A DNA stretch of 64,000 bases from Agrobacterium arsenijevicii. GTDB taxonomy: Bacteria > Pseudomonadota > Alphaproteobacteria > Rhizobiales > Rhizobiaceae. The stretch is taken from NCBI GenBank assembly GCA_000949895.1, contig JWIT01000006.1:62001-126000 (forward strand), given 5' to 3'. Positions 24,138 through 33,702 of the stretch are shown in pieces. The translations under genes were made by a program, and so were the position numbers. Position 1 is the first letter of the stretch, and each line of letters starts with the position of its first letter. The notes below the pieces were generated by a model. The model worked only from the letters and a program-made list of their open reading frames with translations, did not search any database and was not told the DNA's origin.

Positions 24138-24890
24138 GTGAAATTTGCAAAACGTCTGCTGCTGGCGATTGCCGTTATCTATCTGCTTCCCGCACTGGCA
24201 TCAGCCGGGTTGTGGGCCATGCGCGATCATCCGCAAGGTTGGCGTGATGCCCGCTGGTCTTCTTCAGGCACCCTTCCGCAAGCCGCTGCGGACAGAGAGG
24301 CTGCCGTCTACGTCTTTTCCGCCATGACCGGTGGCTTTAAAGGCTCCGTCGCCAGCCACGCCTGGATCGTGCTGAAAAAGCCGGGCGCAACGGCTTACGA
24401 TCGCTACGACAAGGTGGGCTGGGGAATGCCGATCCGCCGCAATGGGTACGCGGCGGATGCCTATTGGTATTCCAACACGCCGCGTCAGGTGGTGGCGATC
24501 CATGGCGCGGAGGCGGAAAAGCTGATCCCGAAAATCGAACGGGCGATTGCCGATTATCCCTATGGCAAACCGGGCGGCTATCGCATCTATCCCGGCCCGA
24601 ACTCCAACACCTTCGTCGCCCATGTGCTGCGCAGCGTGCCGGAACTCGGCGTGGTTCTGCCATCAGACGCGGTGGGCCGTGACTATCTGCCCAACGGTGC
24701 GTTTTATCACGTTGCCGATGACTGGAGGGATGCGAGTGTTTCGCTGGGCGGCCTGTTCGGCATTTCCGCAGGCGCACGCAGCGGCTTCGAGGTCAATTTC
24801 CTCGGTCTGGTCGCAGGTGTCGATTTCATCCGGCCCGGCGTGAAGATACCGGGGCTGGGTTATTTCGGGGTGGCGGGTATCCGCGTCTGA
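24138..24890 (+). CDS. DUF3750 family membrane-anchored protein
   Basis: 250 aa from GTG 24138 (FAKRLLLAIAVIYLLPALASAGLWAM is an N-terminal membrane segment); an ATG at 24093 is possible, and the furthest upstream start would overlap the asparaginase gene. The rest matches DUF3750, with SHAWIVLKKPGA, GWGMPIRRNGYAAD, PGPNSNTFVAHVLR (an NT..H core reminiscent of papain-like or NlpC-like folds) and FGISAGARSGFEVNFLGL. Periplasmic-side, function unknown. Ends 6 bp before the convergent ClC gene. Confidence 0.82.
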   Translation: MKFAKRLLLAIAVIYLLPALASAGLWAMRDHPQGWRDARWSSSGTLPQAAADREAAVYVFSAMTGGFKGSVASHAWIVLKKPGATAYDRYDKVGWGMPIRRNGYAADAYWYSNTPRQVVAIHGAEAEKLIPKIERAIADYPYGKPGGYRIYPGPNSNTFVAHVLRSVPELGVVLPSDAVGRDYLPNGAFYHVADDWRDASVSLGGLFGISAGARSGFEVNFLGLVAGVDFIRPGVKIPGLGYFGVAGIRV

Positions 24891-24895
24891 CGCCA

Positions 24896-26239
24896 TCAGG
24901 CATCGGCGGCATGACTTGCCCGTTTTGCGCGGATGGCCTGGGCGATGAAAACGCGCGACAGGCCGTGATAGAGCGGCTCGCGGGAAAACAGGCGTGAGGT
25001 TAGATATCCCAGCATCGATGCGACCATGATGGGGATTACCCCCTCGTGATTGCCGGTCATTTCGAGGATGATCACGAAAGCCGTCATCGGCGCCTGCACC
25101 ACGCCCGCGAAATATCCCGCCATGCCGACAATGGCGCCAAGGCCGATGCTCGTACCAAGCAAAGTCGCCATCGTGCTACCAAAACCCGCGCCCACCGACA
25201 GCGACGGCGCGAAGATACCGCCGGGAATGCCTGACATCATCGCGAGAAAAGTGGCGGCCAGCTTTTCGATGAAGAAGAATGCCGGTGCTGCCTGCCCTTC
25301 GATCGCCGCACGGGCCTGTTCGTAACCCGTTCCGAAGGTCGCGCCATCCGTCGCAATGCCGATAATGGCGGAGGCAAGGCCGCAGGCTGCCGCGACCGCC
25401 AGCATCCGCTTCAACGGCATGGTCTGCGCAAAGCGGCGGATGCGGGCTGACAAGCGAAGAGCGCCGGCGCTGAACAACGCGCCGAATGCGCCGCCGCCAA
25501 TGCCGCAGACCAGCACAAGCAGCCAGTCCTTCATCGTTTGCGCCATCACGGAACTGGTACCGAAATAGGTATAGCTGCCGACCAGCGCCAGGGAGGCGAG
25601 GCCGGACAGGATGACGGCGGTGAGGACGAGGCCGTTTGCCCGCGATTCATAGGTCTTGCTCATTTCCTCGATGGCAAAGACGATGCCCGCCAGCGGCGTG
25701 TTGAATGCGGCCGCGATGCCCGCCGCCGATCCCGCGAGAATAAGCCCCTTTGCCTGCGCCATGCCGCCCCAGCGCGCCGCCTGCAGCATGATCGAAGCAC
25801 CAACCTGAACAGTCGGTCCCTCACGGCCAATGGAGGCACCGGACAAAAGTCCGACGACCGTTAGCACCACCTTGCCGAAAGCGAGTTTCAGCGACAGAAG
25901 CCGCGAACGGTCCGCATCGTCGCGCAGGTGCCGAGCCGCAATCGCCTGGGGGATGCCGCTACCGCCGGCATTGGGAAAAACCGTCAAGGCCAGCCAGGCG
26001 CACAGCGTGAAACCGAGCGGCGTTATGATGAGGGGCAGCAGGAAGGCCCACTCACCTGAAGAGGTTGCCGTGAAGAAAAGATGCTGGGCGCGATCCGCCG
26101 CCCATGCAAACCCGACGCTGATGATACCGACCGCAAGCGCGCCGATCCAGAATACCGCCCGTGGCTTCCACACCCGCCAGGAGCCCCAGACGACACGGGA
26201 ACGGCGGAGCATCTTCAGCTTCTTGTAATCGACGGGCAT
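24896..26239 (-). CDS. ClC family chloride channel/transporter
   Basis: 447 aa with about 11 hydrophobic stretches, normal for bacterial ClC proteins. Selectivity-filter motifs are present: GGSGIPQ, GREGPTVQ with the gating Glu, and GGIFAPSLSVG. The internal proton glutamate is in IVFAIEEMS. Bacterial members exchange 2 Cl- for 1 H+ at the inner membrane, for example in acid resistance. No CBS domains follow. It is convergent with the DUF3750 gene. Confidence 0.93.
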   Translation of the reverse strand: MPVDYKKLKMLRRSRVVWGSWRVWKPRAVFWIGALAVGIISVGFAWAADRAQHLFFTATSSGEWAFLLPLIITPLGFTLCAWLALTVFPNAGGSGIPQAIAARHLRDDADRSRLLSLKLAFGKVVLTVVGLLSGASIGREGPTVQVGASIMLQAARWGGMAQAKGLILAGSAAGIAAAFNTPLAGIVFAIEEMSKTYESRANGLVLTAVILSGLASLALVGSYTYFGTSSVMAQTMKDWLLVLVCGIGGGAFGALFSAGALRLSARIRRFAQTMPLKRMLAVAAACGLASAIIGIATDGATFGTGYEQARAAIEGQAAPAFFFIEKLAATFLAMMSGIPGGIFAPSLSVGAGFGSTMATLLGTSIGLGAIVGMAGYFAGVVQAPMTAFVIILEMTGNHEGVIPIMVASMLGYLTSRLFSREPLYHGLSRVFIAQAIRAKRASHAADA

Positions 26240-26389
26240 GGCGATCCAGATCGGTAATTTTGCTATTCATCATCAGGCGGGAAACCCGTTTATCTGCCTC
26301 ACGGTCCGGGATTGCAAGGTTTAGCATTTGACTCGCCGACGCCAATGTTCGATCTTACGCATCGCAATTGCAACGCAAGGAGATGACCC

Positions 26390-26662
26390 ATGAAAACGGC
26401 AACGATCCCTTCGCTGCGGGTAACGGCGGATTTTCGCGAGGCGGCGGAAAGCGTGCTGAAGGATGGCGAGACGCTTTCCTCCTTCGTCGAGGATTCCGTG
26501 CGCAGGCAGGTGGAAATCCGCAAATCTCAGGCGGAGTTCATTGCGCGCGGGTTGGCGTCGCTCGAAGAGGCGGAACGCACGGGAGTTTATTATACCACCG
26601 ACGACGTTCTTTCGATGATGCAAAGAAAGCTTGATGCCGCGAAGGCAGAAAAGCGGAAATGA
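26390..26662 (+). CDS. YlcI/YnfO-like antitoxin
   Basis: 90 aa, small and charged, starting at ATG 26390 after AAGGAGATGACCC. Its pattern (RVTADFREAAESVLKDGETLSSFVEDSVRRQVEIRK) fits a ribbon-helix-helix antitoxin of the YlcI/YnfO type with a helical C-terminal tail that would embrace the toxin. It overlaps the toxin gene by 4 bp (ATGA). Cognate-pair identity rests on the neighbour. Confidence 0.82.
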   Translation: MKTATIPSLRVTADFREAAESVLKDGETLSSFVEDSVRRQVEIRKSQAEFIARGLASLEEAERTGVYYTTDDVLSMMQRKLDAAKAEKRK

Positions 26663-26958
26663 CATATACGCTTCGTTACACCGAGGAAGCGTTGGGCGAT
26701 TTCGACCGAATCTACGACTTTCTGATCGCCTACGACATCGATGTGGCGGCAAAAGCGATCCATGCCATCAAGGCAGGGCTGCAACTTTTGACAGACTTTC
26801 CCTTCAGTTGCCGCAAGGCATCTGCGGAAAACAGCCTGATACGCGAACTGCTCGTGCCGTTCGGCTCGTCAGGCTATATCGTGCTGTTCCGCATCGACGG
26901 CCCTGAAACCGTCACCATCGCCGCCGTCCGCCACCAGCGCGAGGACGATTACCATTGA
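26659..26958 (+). CDS. RelE/ParE-family toxin
   Basis: 99 aa. ParE/RelE fold signature: TLRYTEEALGDFDRIYDFL at the N-terminus, RELLVPFGSSGYIVLFRI and TIAAVRHQREDDYH at the C-terminus with conserved Arg and His. ParE-like members poison gyrase, RelE-like ones cleave mRNA; which applies here is open. Overlaps the antitoxin stop and ends 3 bp before the convergent betA stop. Confidence 0.88.
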   Translation: MTYTLRYTEEALGDFDRIYDFLIAYDIDVAAKAIHAIKAGLQLLTDFPFSCRKASAENSLIRELLVPFGSSGYIVLFRIDGPETVTIAAVRHQREDDYH

Positions 26959-26961
26959 TCC

Positions 26962-28611
26962 TCACCGGTCGCTGACGGCCGCGCGCGGGTTGATCCACGG
27001 TTCCTGATTGGAACGCGGCAGCGGGGTTTTGCCGAGAATATGATCGGCCGCCTTTTCACCGGTCATGATCGATGGGCCGTTGAGGTTGCCATAGGTCACA
27101 TGCGGGAAGATCGAGCTGTCGGCGACCCTCAATCCCTCAACGCCAATCACCCGGCATTCGGGATCGACGACCGCCATCGGGTCGTTGCGCTCGCCCATCC
27201 GGCAGGTGCCGCAGGGGTGATAGGCGCTTTCCAGATGCTCTCGCAAAAAGGTGTCGATCTCCTCGTCCGTCGCGACATGTTCGCCCGGCTGAATTTCCGG
27301 CCCGCGAAAATCGTCAAAGGCTTTCTGGCTGAAAATCTCGCGCGTCAGGCGCACGCAGTGGCGGAATTTCTCCCAGTCTTCGGGGTGGCTCATATAGTTG
27401 AAGCGGATGACCGGATCGTCATGCGGATCTGCGGAACGCAGGGTGACGTTGCCGCGCGATTTCGACAGGTTGTAACCCACATGCACCTGAAAACCATGGC
27501 TTTTCGCAGCCGCCTTGCCGTCATAGGAAATGGCGACGGGCAGGAAATGATACTGGATATCAGGCTGTTTCAGACCCGGTGCGGAGCGCAGGAAGGCGCA
27601 GGCCTCGAACTGGTTGGAGGCCCCTAACCCACCCTTCGACAGCAGCCATTGTGCGCCCGCCACGCCCTGCCAGAACCAAGGCAGCCAGGAGTAAAGCGAG
27701 ACCGGCTTGGTGGAGACCTGCTGGAAATAAAACTCCATATGGTCCTGAAGATTTGCGCCCACGCCCGGACGATCCGCCTTCACCTCAATGCCCATGTCTT
27801 TCAGATGCGCAGCGGGGCCGATGCCCGAAAGCATCAGCAGTTTCGGCGAGTTGAACGAGGATGCGGAAAGGATGACCTCGCGATTGGCCGTGATGGTTTC
27901 CACCACACCCTTGCGCTCGATCTCAACGCCTACGGCGCGGCCGTTCTCGATGACGATCCTGCGGGCGAAGCCGTTGACCAGCGTAACGTTGCCGCGCTTC
28001 AGCGCCGGCCGCAGATAGGCATTGGCGGCAGACCAGCGGCGGCCATGGTGGATCGTCTGCTCCATCAGGCCGAAACCTTCCTGCTTGGAGCCGTTATAAT
28101 CGTCAGTGAGTTCGAAGTCTGCCTGTGAGCCGGCCTGAATGAAGGCATGAAACAGGGGATTATTGACCGGCCCGCGCTGAACATGCAGCGGCCCATCCGT
28201 GCCGCGCCAGCCCTCTTCGCCGCCATGGCTGTGTTCCATGCGCTTGAAGTAAGGCAGCACATCCGCATAGGCCCAGCCGTGCGCGCCAAGCTCTTCCCAG
28301 CGGTTGAAATCCTCCGCATGGCCGCGCACGTAAACGAGGCCGTTGATGGAGGACGAGCCGCCGATGACCTTGCCGCGCGGTGCTGTGATACGGCGATTGT
28401 CGAGGTTCGGCTCAGGCTCGGAGAGGTAGCCCCAATTGTAGCGCTTCATGCTCATCGGCCAGGCGAGCGCCGCCGGCATCTGGATGAAGGGGCCGAAATC
28501 GGAACCGCCCGCCTCGATGACGATCACCGAATAACGGCCGTCTTCCGACAGGCGATAGGCGATGGCGGAGCCTGCGGAACCGGAACCGACGATGATGTAA
28601 TCTGCCTGCAT
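26962..28611 (-). CDS. betA: Choline dehydrogenase BetA
   Basis: 549 aa from ATG 28611, matching BetA length. GMC oxidoreductase: the FAD-binding [16 protein letters not shown] at the N-terminus, [19 protein letters not shown], and the C-terminal HPCGTCRMG and [21 protein letters not shown], which carries the GMC active-site segment. It oxidises choline to betaine aldehyde at the membrane, feeding BetB. Last gene of betI-betB-betA, separated from betB by 230 bp of inverted repeats. Confidence 0.96.
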   Translation of the reverse strand: MQADYIIVGSGSAGSAIAYRLSEDGRYSVIVIEAGGSDFGPFIQMPAALAWPMSMKRYNWGYLSEPEPNLDNRRITAPRGKVIGGSSSINGLVYVRGHAEDFNRWEELGAHGWAYADVLPYFKRMEHSHGGEEGWRGTDGPLHVQRGPVNNPLFHAFIQAGSQADFELTDDYNGSKQEGFGLMEQTIHHGRRWSAANAYLRPALKRGNVTLVNGFARRIVIENGRAVGVEIERKGVVETITANREVILSASSFNSPKLLMLSGIGPAAHLKDMGIEVKADRPGVGANLQDHMEFYFQQVSTKPVSLYSWLPWFWQGVAGAQWLLSKGGLGASNQFEACAFLRSAPGLKQPDIQYHFLPVAISYDGKAAAKSHGFQVHVGYNLSKSRGNVTLRSADPHDDPVIRFNYMSHPEDWEKFRHCVRLTREIFSQKAFDDFRGPEIQPGEHVATDEEIDTFLREHLESAYHPCGTCRMGERNDPMAVVDPECRVIGVEGLRVADSSIFPHVTYGNLNGPSIMTGEKAADHILGKTPLPRSNQEPWINPRAAVSDR

Positions 28612-28660
28612 AATTGTGCTCTCCAATGAGCGTTGGTTCCGATTGACTGTCAGCGGGTGG

Positions 28661-28827
28661 GGCTTCACCCCCCTCTGCCCTGCCGGGCATCTCCCCCTCA
28701 AGGGGGGAGATCGGCAAGGCGCACTACCGCAACTTCATTCTCAAACACCGAGATGGGTGAGACCTTGCCGCAGGTCGATCTCCCCCCTTGTGGGGGAGAT
28801 GTCCGGCAGGACAGAGGGGGGTAAACC
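28661..28827. repeat. Large inverted repeat in the betB-betA gap
   Basis: Two imperfect arms of about 60 nt (28661-28719 and 28763-28827), each containing a hairpin around CTCCCCC..GGGGGAGAT and a G/C-rich CCCTCTG..CC(T/G)GCCGG block, face each other. The mRNA from betB to betA would fold here, so it may adjust betA expression or transcript stability (inference). Occupies most of 28612-28841. Confidence 0.72.
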
Positions 28828-28841
28828 CCAACCGCCCAATT

Positions 28842-30323
28842 TCAATAAGGCGCGTCCACCTTCCCCGTGCTCACATAAACCGTCTTCAATTCACTGTAGT
28901 GGTTAAGCGCCGCCGCCGAATTCTCGCGGCCGAAGCCGGATTGTTTCGAGCCGCCGAAGGGCATTTCCACCGGGCAGAGATTGTAGGTGTTGATCCACAG
29001 CGTGCCCGCCTCAAGCTGGTCGACCACGCGATGGGCGCGGGCGAGATCGGCGGTGAAGACGCCGCCGGCAAGGCCGAATTCGGTTGCGTTGGCGCGGGCG
29101 ATAACCTCGTCCTCATCGTCGAAATCCAGCACACACATGACCGGTCCGAAGATTTCCTCGCGCGCGATGGTCATGCCATCCGTCACATCGGCAAACACGG
29201 TCGGCTGCACGTAAGCGCCCTCACCCGCAACATTGTTGGGAATGCCGCCGCCGGTCACGAGGGTCGCGCCTTCCGCCTTGCCCTTTTCGATGTAACCGAG
29301 AACCTTTTCCTGCTGGGCCTTGGAGACCAGCGGGCCGAGATGGGTGGCGTAATCGAGGGGATCACCGAGGATCATCGCTTCGGTGCGGCGCTTCAGGTTT
29401 TCGAGGAAGCGGGCTTTTGCCTTTTTCTGCACGAAGACACGCGTGCCGTTGGAGCAGACCTGACCGGAGGAATAAAAGTTGCCGAGCATGGCACCACCAA
29501 CAGCGCTTTCGATATCGGCATCGTCGAACACGATCATCGGCGACTTGCCGCCGAGTTCCATCGTCACATGTTTCAAATGTCCGGCAGCGGCGGCGGCAAC
29601 CTTGCGCCCGGTCGGAACAGAGCCGGTGAGCGAAACCTTGGCGACATCCGGGTGGTTGACCAAAAGCGGCCCGGTATCACGATCACCCTGAATGACGTTG
29701 AACAGGCCCTTGGGCAGACCCGCCTCGATCAGGATTTCGGCGATCTTCAGGGCGCCGAGGGGCGTGTTTTCCGATGGCTTGAAGACCATGGCGTTGCCGG
29801 CGACGAGCGCAGGTGCGGCCTTCCAGCAGGCGATCTGCTGCGGATAGTTCCATGCGCCGATGCCGACACAGACGCCGAGCGGCACACGCTTGGTATAGGC
29901 GAAATCGCCACCGAGCGGGATGTAATCGCCGTTGAGAGCAGAAGGCGCGATACCGCCGAAAAATTCGAAGGCATCCGCGCCGGAGGTCGGATCGGCGACG
30001 ATGGTTTCCTGGATCGGCTTGCCGGTATCCAGCGTCTCGAGCGTGGAGAGCGCCTCGTTGCGTTCGCGCATGATCTCGGCGGCATGCTTCAATATGCGTC
30101 CGCGCGCCATGGGGCTCATCGCCGCCCATTCCTTCTGGGCGCGTTTGGCAGAAGCGATGGCGCGCTCTACAATCGCCGGCGTTGCCGCATGCAGCCTTGC
30201 GATGACCTCGCCGGTTGCCGGAAAGACGCTTTCGAAAAGCGTGCCGGCATTGTCTTCGACATACTCGCCGTCAATGAAATGCGAGGCTTTGGGCTGCGCC
30301 CGGAGAGACGTCGCGATGGTCAT
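28842..30323 (-). CDS. betB: Betaine aldehyde dehydrogenase BetB
   Basis: 493 aa, typical. NAD(P)+-dependent aldehyde dehydrogenase: [11 protein letters not shown] (cofactor binding), [10 protein letters not shown] with the general-base Glu, and [11 protein letters not shown] with the catalytic Cys. Oxidises betaine aldehyde to glycine betaine, an osmoprotectant and carbon source. It begins 11 bp after betI ends, so the two are co-transcribed under BetI control. Confidence 0.96.
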   Translation of the reverse strand: MTIATSLRAQPKASHFIDGEYVEDNAGTLFESVFPATGEVIARLHAATPAIVERAIASAKRAQKEWAAMSPMARGRILKHAAEIMRERNEALSTLETLDTGKPIQETIVADPTSGADAFEFFGGIAPSALNGDYIPLGGDFAYTKRVPLGVCVGIGAWNYPQQIACWKAAPALVAGNAMVFKPSENTPLGALKIAEILIEAGLPKGLFNVIQGDRDTGPLLVNHPDVAKVSLTGSVPTGRKVAAAAAGHLKHVTMELGGKSPMIVFDDADIESAVGGAMLGNFYSSGQVCSNGTRVFVQKKAKARFLENLKRRTEAMILGDPLDYATHLGPLVSKAQQEKVLGYIEKGKAEGATLVTGGGIPNNVAGEGAYVQPTVFADVTDGMTIAREEIFGPVMCVLDFDDEDEVIARANATEFGLAGGVFTADLARAHRVVDQLEAGTLWINTYNLCPVEMPFGGSKQSGFGRENSAAALNHYSELKTVYVSTGKVDAPY

Positions 30324-30334
30324 GTCGAATACTC

Positions 30335-30955
30335 CTAGAGAATGCGGACGGACGGCTTCGGGCGCTGTCCATCGGGAAAGGGTTTGAGCTGCATGTCGAA
30401 ATAATCTTCGACAAGGGCCGGCGCGGAGGCAAGGCCGAGCGGGGCCGAACGCAGGCTGTGCCTGATATAAAGCCCGTCGATCAGGGCCGCGGCCCCTTCC
30501 GCGATGCGCGCGGCATCGTCCGGCGGGCAGAGCCGGTTAAGGCTTGCCATCAGGTTCGAGCGCAGGCGGCGGGAATAAAGCACGAGCAGACGGCGCGTTT
30601 CTTCCGAGCGCTGCGCCTCGACGTAAAAGGCAAGCCATGCCGCCACCGTCTCGGGCGTGAACTGGTCGCTCTGGAAGGAGACGTGCACGATGGCGCTCAG
30701 TCTTTCACGCGGGCCGTTGGCGCGGGTCAGCGCCGCCACCGCGTCACGTCTCAGATCCCGCAGCAGGCTGCGGATGGTTTCCAGAAGAAGCTGCTGCTTG
30801 CTGCCGAAATAATGATGCGCAAGTGCGGCCGATACGCCCGCTTCCCGGGCGATATCCGACATTGTCACATTCAGCGAACCATGGTGGCCTATGGTGCGTA
30901 ACGCCGCATCCACAAGCGCCTTCCGGCGCACAGGCTCCATTCCGATCTTGGGCAT
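30335..30955 (-). CDS. betI: TetR-family choline-responsive repressor BetI
   Basis: 206 aa from ATG 30955 (AAGGAGACCCTT upstream). TetR helix-turn-helix: [29 protein letters not shown] (about residues 26-54), identical in layout to known BetI. BetI represses the bet operon and is relieved by choline. It is the first gene of betI-betB-betA, with a 16-bp palindrome upstream. No betC (choline sulfatase) is present, unlike in Sinorhizobium. Confidence 0.95.
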   Translation of the reverse strand: MPKIGMEPVRRKALVDAALRTIGHHGSLNVTMSDIAREAGVSAALAHHYFGSKQQLLLETIRSLLRDLRRDAVAALTRANGPRERLSAIVHVSFQSDQFTPETVAAWLAFYVEAQRSEETRRLLVLYSRRLRSNLMASLNRLCPPDDAARIAEGAAALIDGLYIRHSLRSAPLGLASAPALVEDYFDMQLKPFPDGQRPKPSVRIL

Positions 30956-30986
30956 AAGGGTCTCCTTGATGGCGGGCAAAATATTC

Positions 30987-31002
30987 TTGATTGATCAATC
31001 AA
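30987..31002. promoter_or_regulatory. Putative BetI operator
   Basis: TTGATTGATCAATCAA, a perfect 16-bp palindrome with TGATCA at the centre, 31-46 bp upstream of betI. It closely resembles the AT-rich dyads bound by BetI. The rest of 30956-31301 shows no other clear gene or signal. Confidence 0.7.
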
Positions 31003-31301
31003 TCAATAAAAAACACGCCATTTCATGTCGCGGATTTGCCATGGATCAAAGAAAACCCGGCACAGCCTGATATGGCTACCCATAAGCATGCTGCGGCCCG
31101 GCTCACGGGGGAAAAACTAAACCGTGATATACTGCAAATTGGGAATGGAACACGTTTCGTGCTAATATGCAGCATGATACAAATTTCGCTGGAAGCGGCG
31201 CCAGACGAAAGATGAAAAAACGCCCGCAAGACCGCGATCGCACGCTGTCCGCCCCATGGACCGGAGATGCCTTCGCAACGGTTGAACAAGGGAGTGATAT
31301 C

Positions 31302-31538
31302 ATGCCAATGGTAACAGTATCGATTTCCCCGGAACAGGCAGCAAGAATGCGCGAGGCCGTCAATTGCGGCGCTTACGCATCCGGCAGCGAGGTCGTCAGG
31401 GCCGCGCTGAGACTATGGGCGGCCTCTGCCGCAACCGGCACAGACACCACGCCCGCAACGCCTGTCGAGGCAGACCGCGAACGCCTGAATGTTGCGGAAC
31501 TTTACGCCGCTCACACCGGGCATGCGCGCCGGGCCTGA
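31302..31538 (+). CDS. ParD-like ribbon-helix-helix protein (orphan antitoxin)
   Basis: 78 aa from ATG 31302 with GGGAG upstream; a longer in-frame start at 31167 has no ribosome-binding site. The N-terminus (VTVSISPEQAARMREAVNCGAYASGSEVVRAALRLW) is the ParD/CopG ribbon-helix-helix. The Thr/Ala-rich C-terminus lacks the usual toxin-binding tail, and no ParE-like gene follows: the next gene, at 31711, is a regulator. So it is an orphan or solitary DNA-binding protein. 31539-31710 holds no visible gene. Confidence 0.75.
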   Translation: MPMVTVSISPEQAARMREAVNCGAYASGSEVVRAALRLWAASAATGTDTTPATPVEADRERLNVAELYAAHTGHARRA

Positions 31539-31710
31539 AGACCCGTGGCTTTCGAGGGGCCCGTGACAAAACCTTCATCAAAGCTTCACAGTCGTGAAAG
31601 CTTTTGTTGACCTGTAATCTGCGATTGTCGGCTGCAAAAGAGACAGGTTTCCGTGTGTGCATTTCATGTGTCATGCCACCAACGGGAACCGGCAATAGCG
31701 GAGAACAGAA

Positions 31711-33513
31711 ATGCCGGCCGTTACGCTGGAGAACGATGTCATAAGGCGGTTTGCCTCCGGGCACATGTTTCCCATGGCGAAACTTGTACTTGAAACCGCG
31801 TTTCAGCCGATTGTCGAAGCGACGACGGGCACGATTTTCGGTTATGAATCGCTGATGCGCGGCCACGACCGGCTAGGGTTTTCCAATCCGCTGGCGCTTC
31901 TCGATCAGGCTGCCGAGGATGGCGAGCTGAAGGCTTTCGAGCAGATGCTGGCAAGTCGCGCGCTCGCGAAATTCTCCACCCTGGCGGATTTTTCCACCAC
32001 CACCCTCTTCCTCAATCTCGATGTGCGGCTTATCCCGCATGGCGATGCCATTCTCGACAAGCTTGTCGGCCACCTGGCGCGGGCGGGAATTCCGGCCTCC
32101 TCCATCTGCTTTGAACTTTCCGAACGTTTCGACAATACCAGCGTGCCGGAATTCACGGCGCTGATTGCCCGAATGCGCAAGGAAGGCTTCAAGCTGGCGA
32201 TCGACGATTTCGGCGCTGGTCACGGCGAGATGAAGCTTCTATGCGACTATCCGCTGGATTACCTGAAGATCGACCGGCATTTCATCCACGGCGTCGACCA
32301 TCTTCCGCGCAAGCAGCACCTGGTCCGCAACATCGTCAACATCGCCCATGTTCTCGGTGTCCGGGTCATTGCGGAAGGCATCGAAACCGAAGCAGAATTC
32401 CTGACCTGCCGCGAATATGGCGTCGATCTGGTACAGGGCTGGCTGATCGCCAAACCGACGGTCTTCACCAGCGAGTTGCCTGAGAGTTTTCCGCACCTCA
32501 ACCGCATGGGCGTGGCGCGGCGCAGCAGCCAGTCGCTGGACGAAATCCTCATCCGCCGCGAAATAGAGCGTCTTCCCACCGTCTATGAGCATGACAGCGT
32601 CGACAGCGTCTTCGAACTGTTCCGCAGAAACCCGCAGCAGGCGTTTTTCCCGGTTCTCAACGCCAATGGCGAACCGCGCGGCGTCATCAACGAATATCAC
32701 CTCAAGGAATATATCTATCGGCCTTTCGGCCGCGACCTGCTCAAGAACAAGATATATGAGCGCACCATATCCCACTTCGTCGACCCCGCGCCGATCGTCG
32801 GCCTTGATGCGGATGCCGACCAGCTGATGAACATGTTCGCCAGCATGGGTGGCAGCGCCTGCATCATCCTGACCGAGAATATGCGTTATGCCGGCATCGT
32901 TTCGGCGGCTTCGCTGATCAAGGTTATCAACGAAAAACAGCTCAAGATGGCGCAGGACCAGAACCCGCTGACGGCGCTGCCCGGCAACCGCGCCATCGGC
33001 GGCTTCATTGCCGACAGTTGCGGCGATGGCGATGAGACGCGCTTCTTCTGCTATTGCGACTTCGACAACTTCAAGCCCTTCAACGACAAATACGGCTTCA
33101 ACGCCGGCGACCATGCCATCACCCTGTTTTCGGCCCTGATGCGCCGTTACTTCTTCGCCGGCGACTGCTTTCTCGGCCATATCGGCGGTGACGACTTTTT
33201 CGTCGGCGTGCGTGACTGGGCGATGGAGGAACTGACGGAAATCCTCGAGCGGCTGCTCAGCGATTTCCACGCCGAGGTGGCCGAACTCTATTCGCCGGAA
33301 GACCGTCAGGCCGGCCGCATGGTCGGGCTGGACCGCCGTGGCAATGAACGGGATTTTGCCCTGTTACGCTGCTCCATCGGTGTTCTCACGCTGCCGAAAG
33401 GGCTGATCATCGCCAATCCCGAGCGCATCGGCAGCGAAATCGCCGGCATCAAGACGGCCGCGAAAGAAAACGAAGGCGGCCTCGTCATCCGGGTGTTCGG
33501 CGAGAAAAATTGA
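31711..33513 (+). CDS. EAL-CBS-GGDEF cyclic-di-GMP enzyme/sensor
   Basis: 600 aa. EAL domain (about 20-260): FGYESLMR, NLD, CFELSER, IDDFGAG, YLKIDR, AEGIE, VQGWL, so the catalytic acid and metal residues look intact even though EAL reads ESL. A CBS-like pair (about 270-410) includes LPTVYEHDSVDSVFELF and ACIILTENMRYAGIVSAASL. The GGDEF domain (about 430-595) has GHIGGDDFF, i.e. GGDDF instead of GGDEF. Likely a phosphodiesterase with a weakened or regulatory cyclase domain, with CBS modules sensing a nucleotide. No transmembrane segment is visible. Confidence 0.88.
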   Translation: MPAVTLENDVIRRFASGHMFPMAKLVLETAFQPIVEATTGTIFGYESLMRGHDRLGFSNPLALLDQAAEDGELKAFEQMLASRALAKFSTLADFSTTTLFLNLDVRLIPHGDAILDKLVGHLARAGIPASSICFELSERFDNTSVPEFTALIARMRKEGFKLAIDDFGAGHGEMKLLCDYPLDYLKIDRHFIHGVDHLPRKQHLVRNIVNIAHVLGVRVIAEGIETEAEFLTCREYGVDLVQGWLIAKPTVFTSELPESFPHLNRMGVARRSSQSLDEILIRREIERLPTVYEHDSVDSVFELFRRNPQQAFFPVLNANGEPRGVINEYHLKEYIYRPFGRDLLKNKIYERTISHFVDPAPIVGLDADADQLMNMFASMGGSACIILTENMRYAGIVSAASLIKVINEKQLKMAQDQNPLTALPGNRAIGGFIADSCGDGDETRFFCYCDFDNFKPFNDKYGFNAGDHAITLFSALMRRYFFAGDCFLGHIGGDDFFVGVRDWAMEELTEILERLLSDFHAEVAELYSPEDRQAGRMVGLDRRGNERDFALLRCSIGVLTLPKGLIIANPERIGSEIAGIKTAAKENEGGLVIRVFGEKN

Positions 33514-33525
33514 TACATGCGCATC

Positions 33526-33563
33526 GTTCCCGCCAAAAATCGGCATCGATTTTCGGCGGGAAC
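33526..33563 (+). terminator. Long hairpin after the EAL-CBS-GGDEF gene
   Basis: GTTCCCGCCAAAAATCG pairs with CGATTTTCGGCGGGAAC (17-nt arms, one mismatch, GCAT loop), 13 bp past the stop codon. Also resembles the dispersed palindrome family in layout. Probable terminator. Confidence 0.6.
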
Positions 33564-33702
33564 AATACGCAGTTTCAAATGGATAGAACGTCTTTGGCGT
33601 CTCTCAAAGGACGCGTGGCGTTCCAGCGACAAACGGCCTCCTTCCCTAAGTGGTGCATCTGCCCTAAATCTCCTGATGACGCCGACAATTGAGGAATTGC
33701 CC

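Noticed and set aside
28788..30338. 516-codon plus-strand ORF opposite betB
   Set aside because: Shadow of betB in high-GC DNA; no start signal and no recognised domain.
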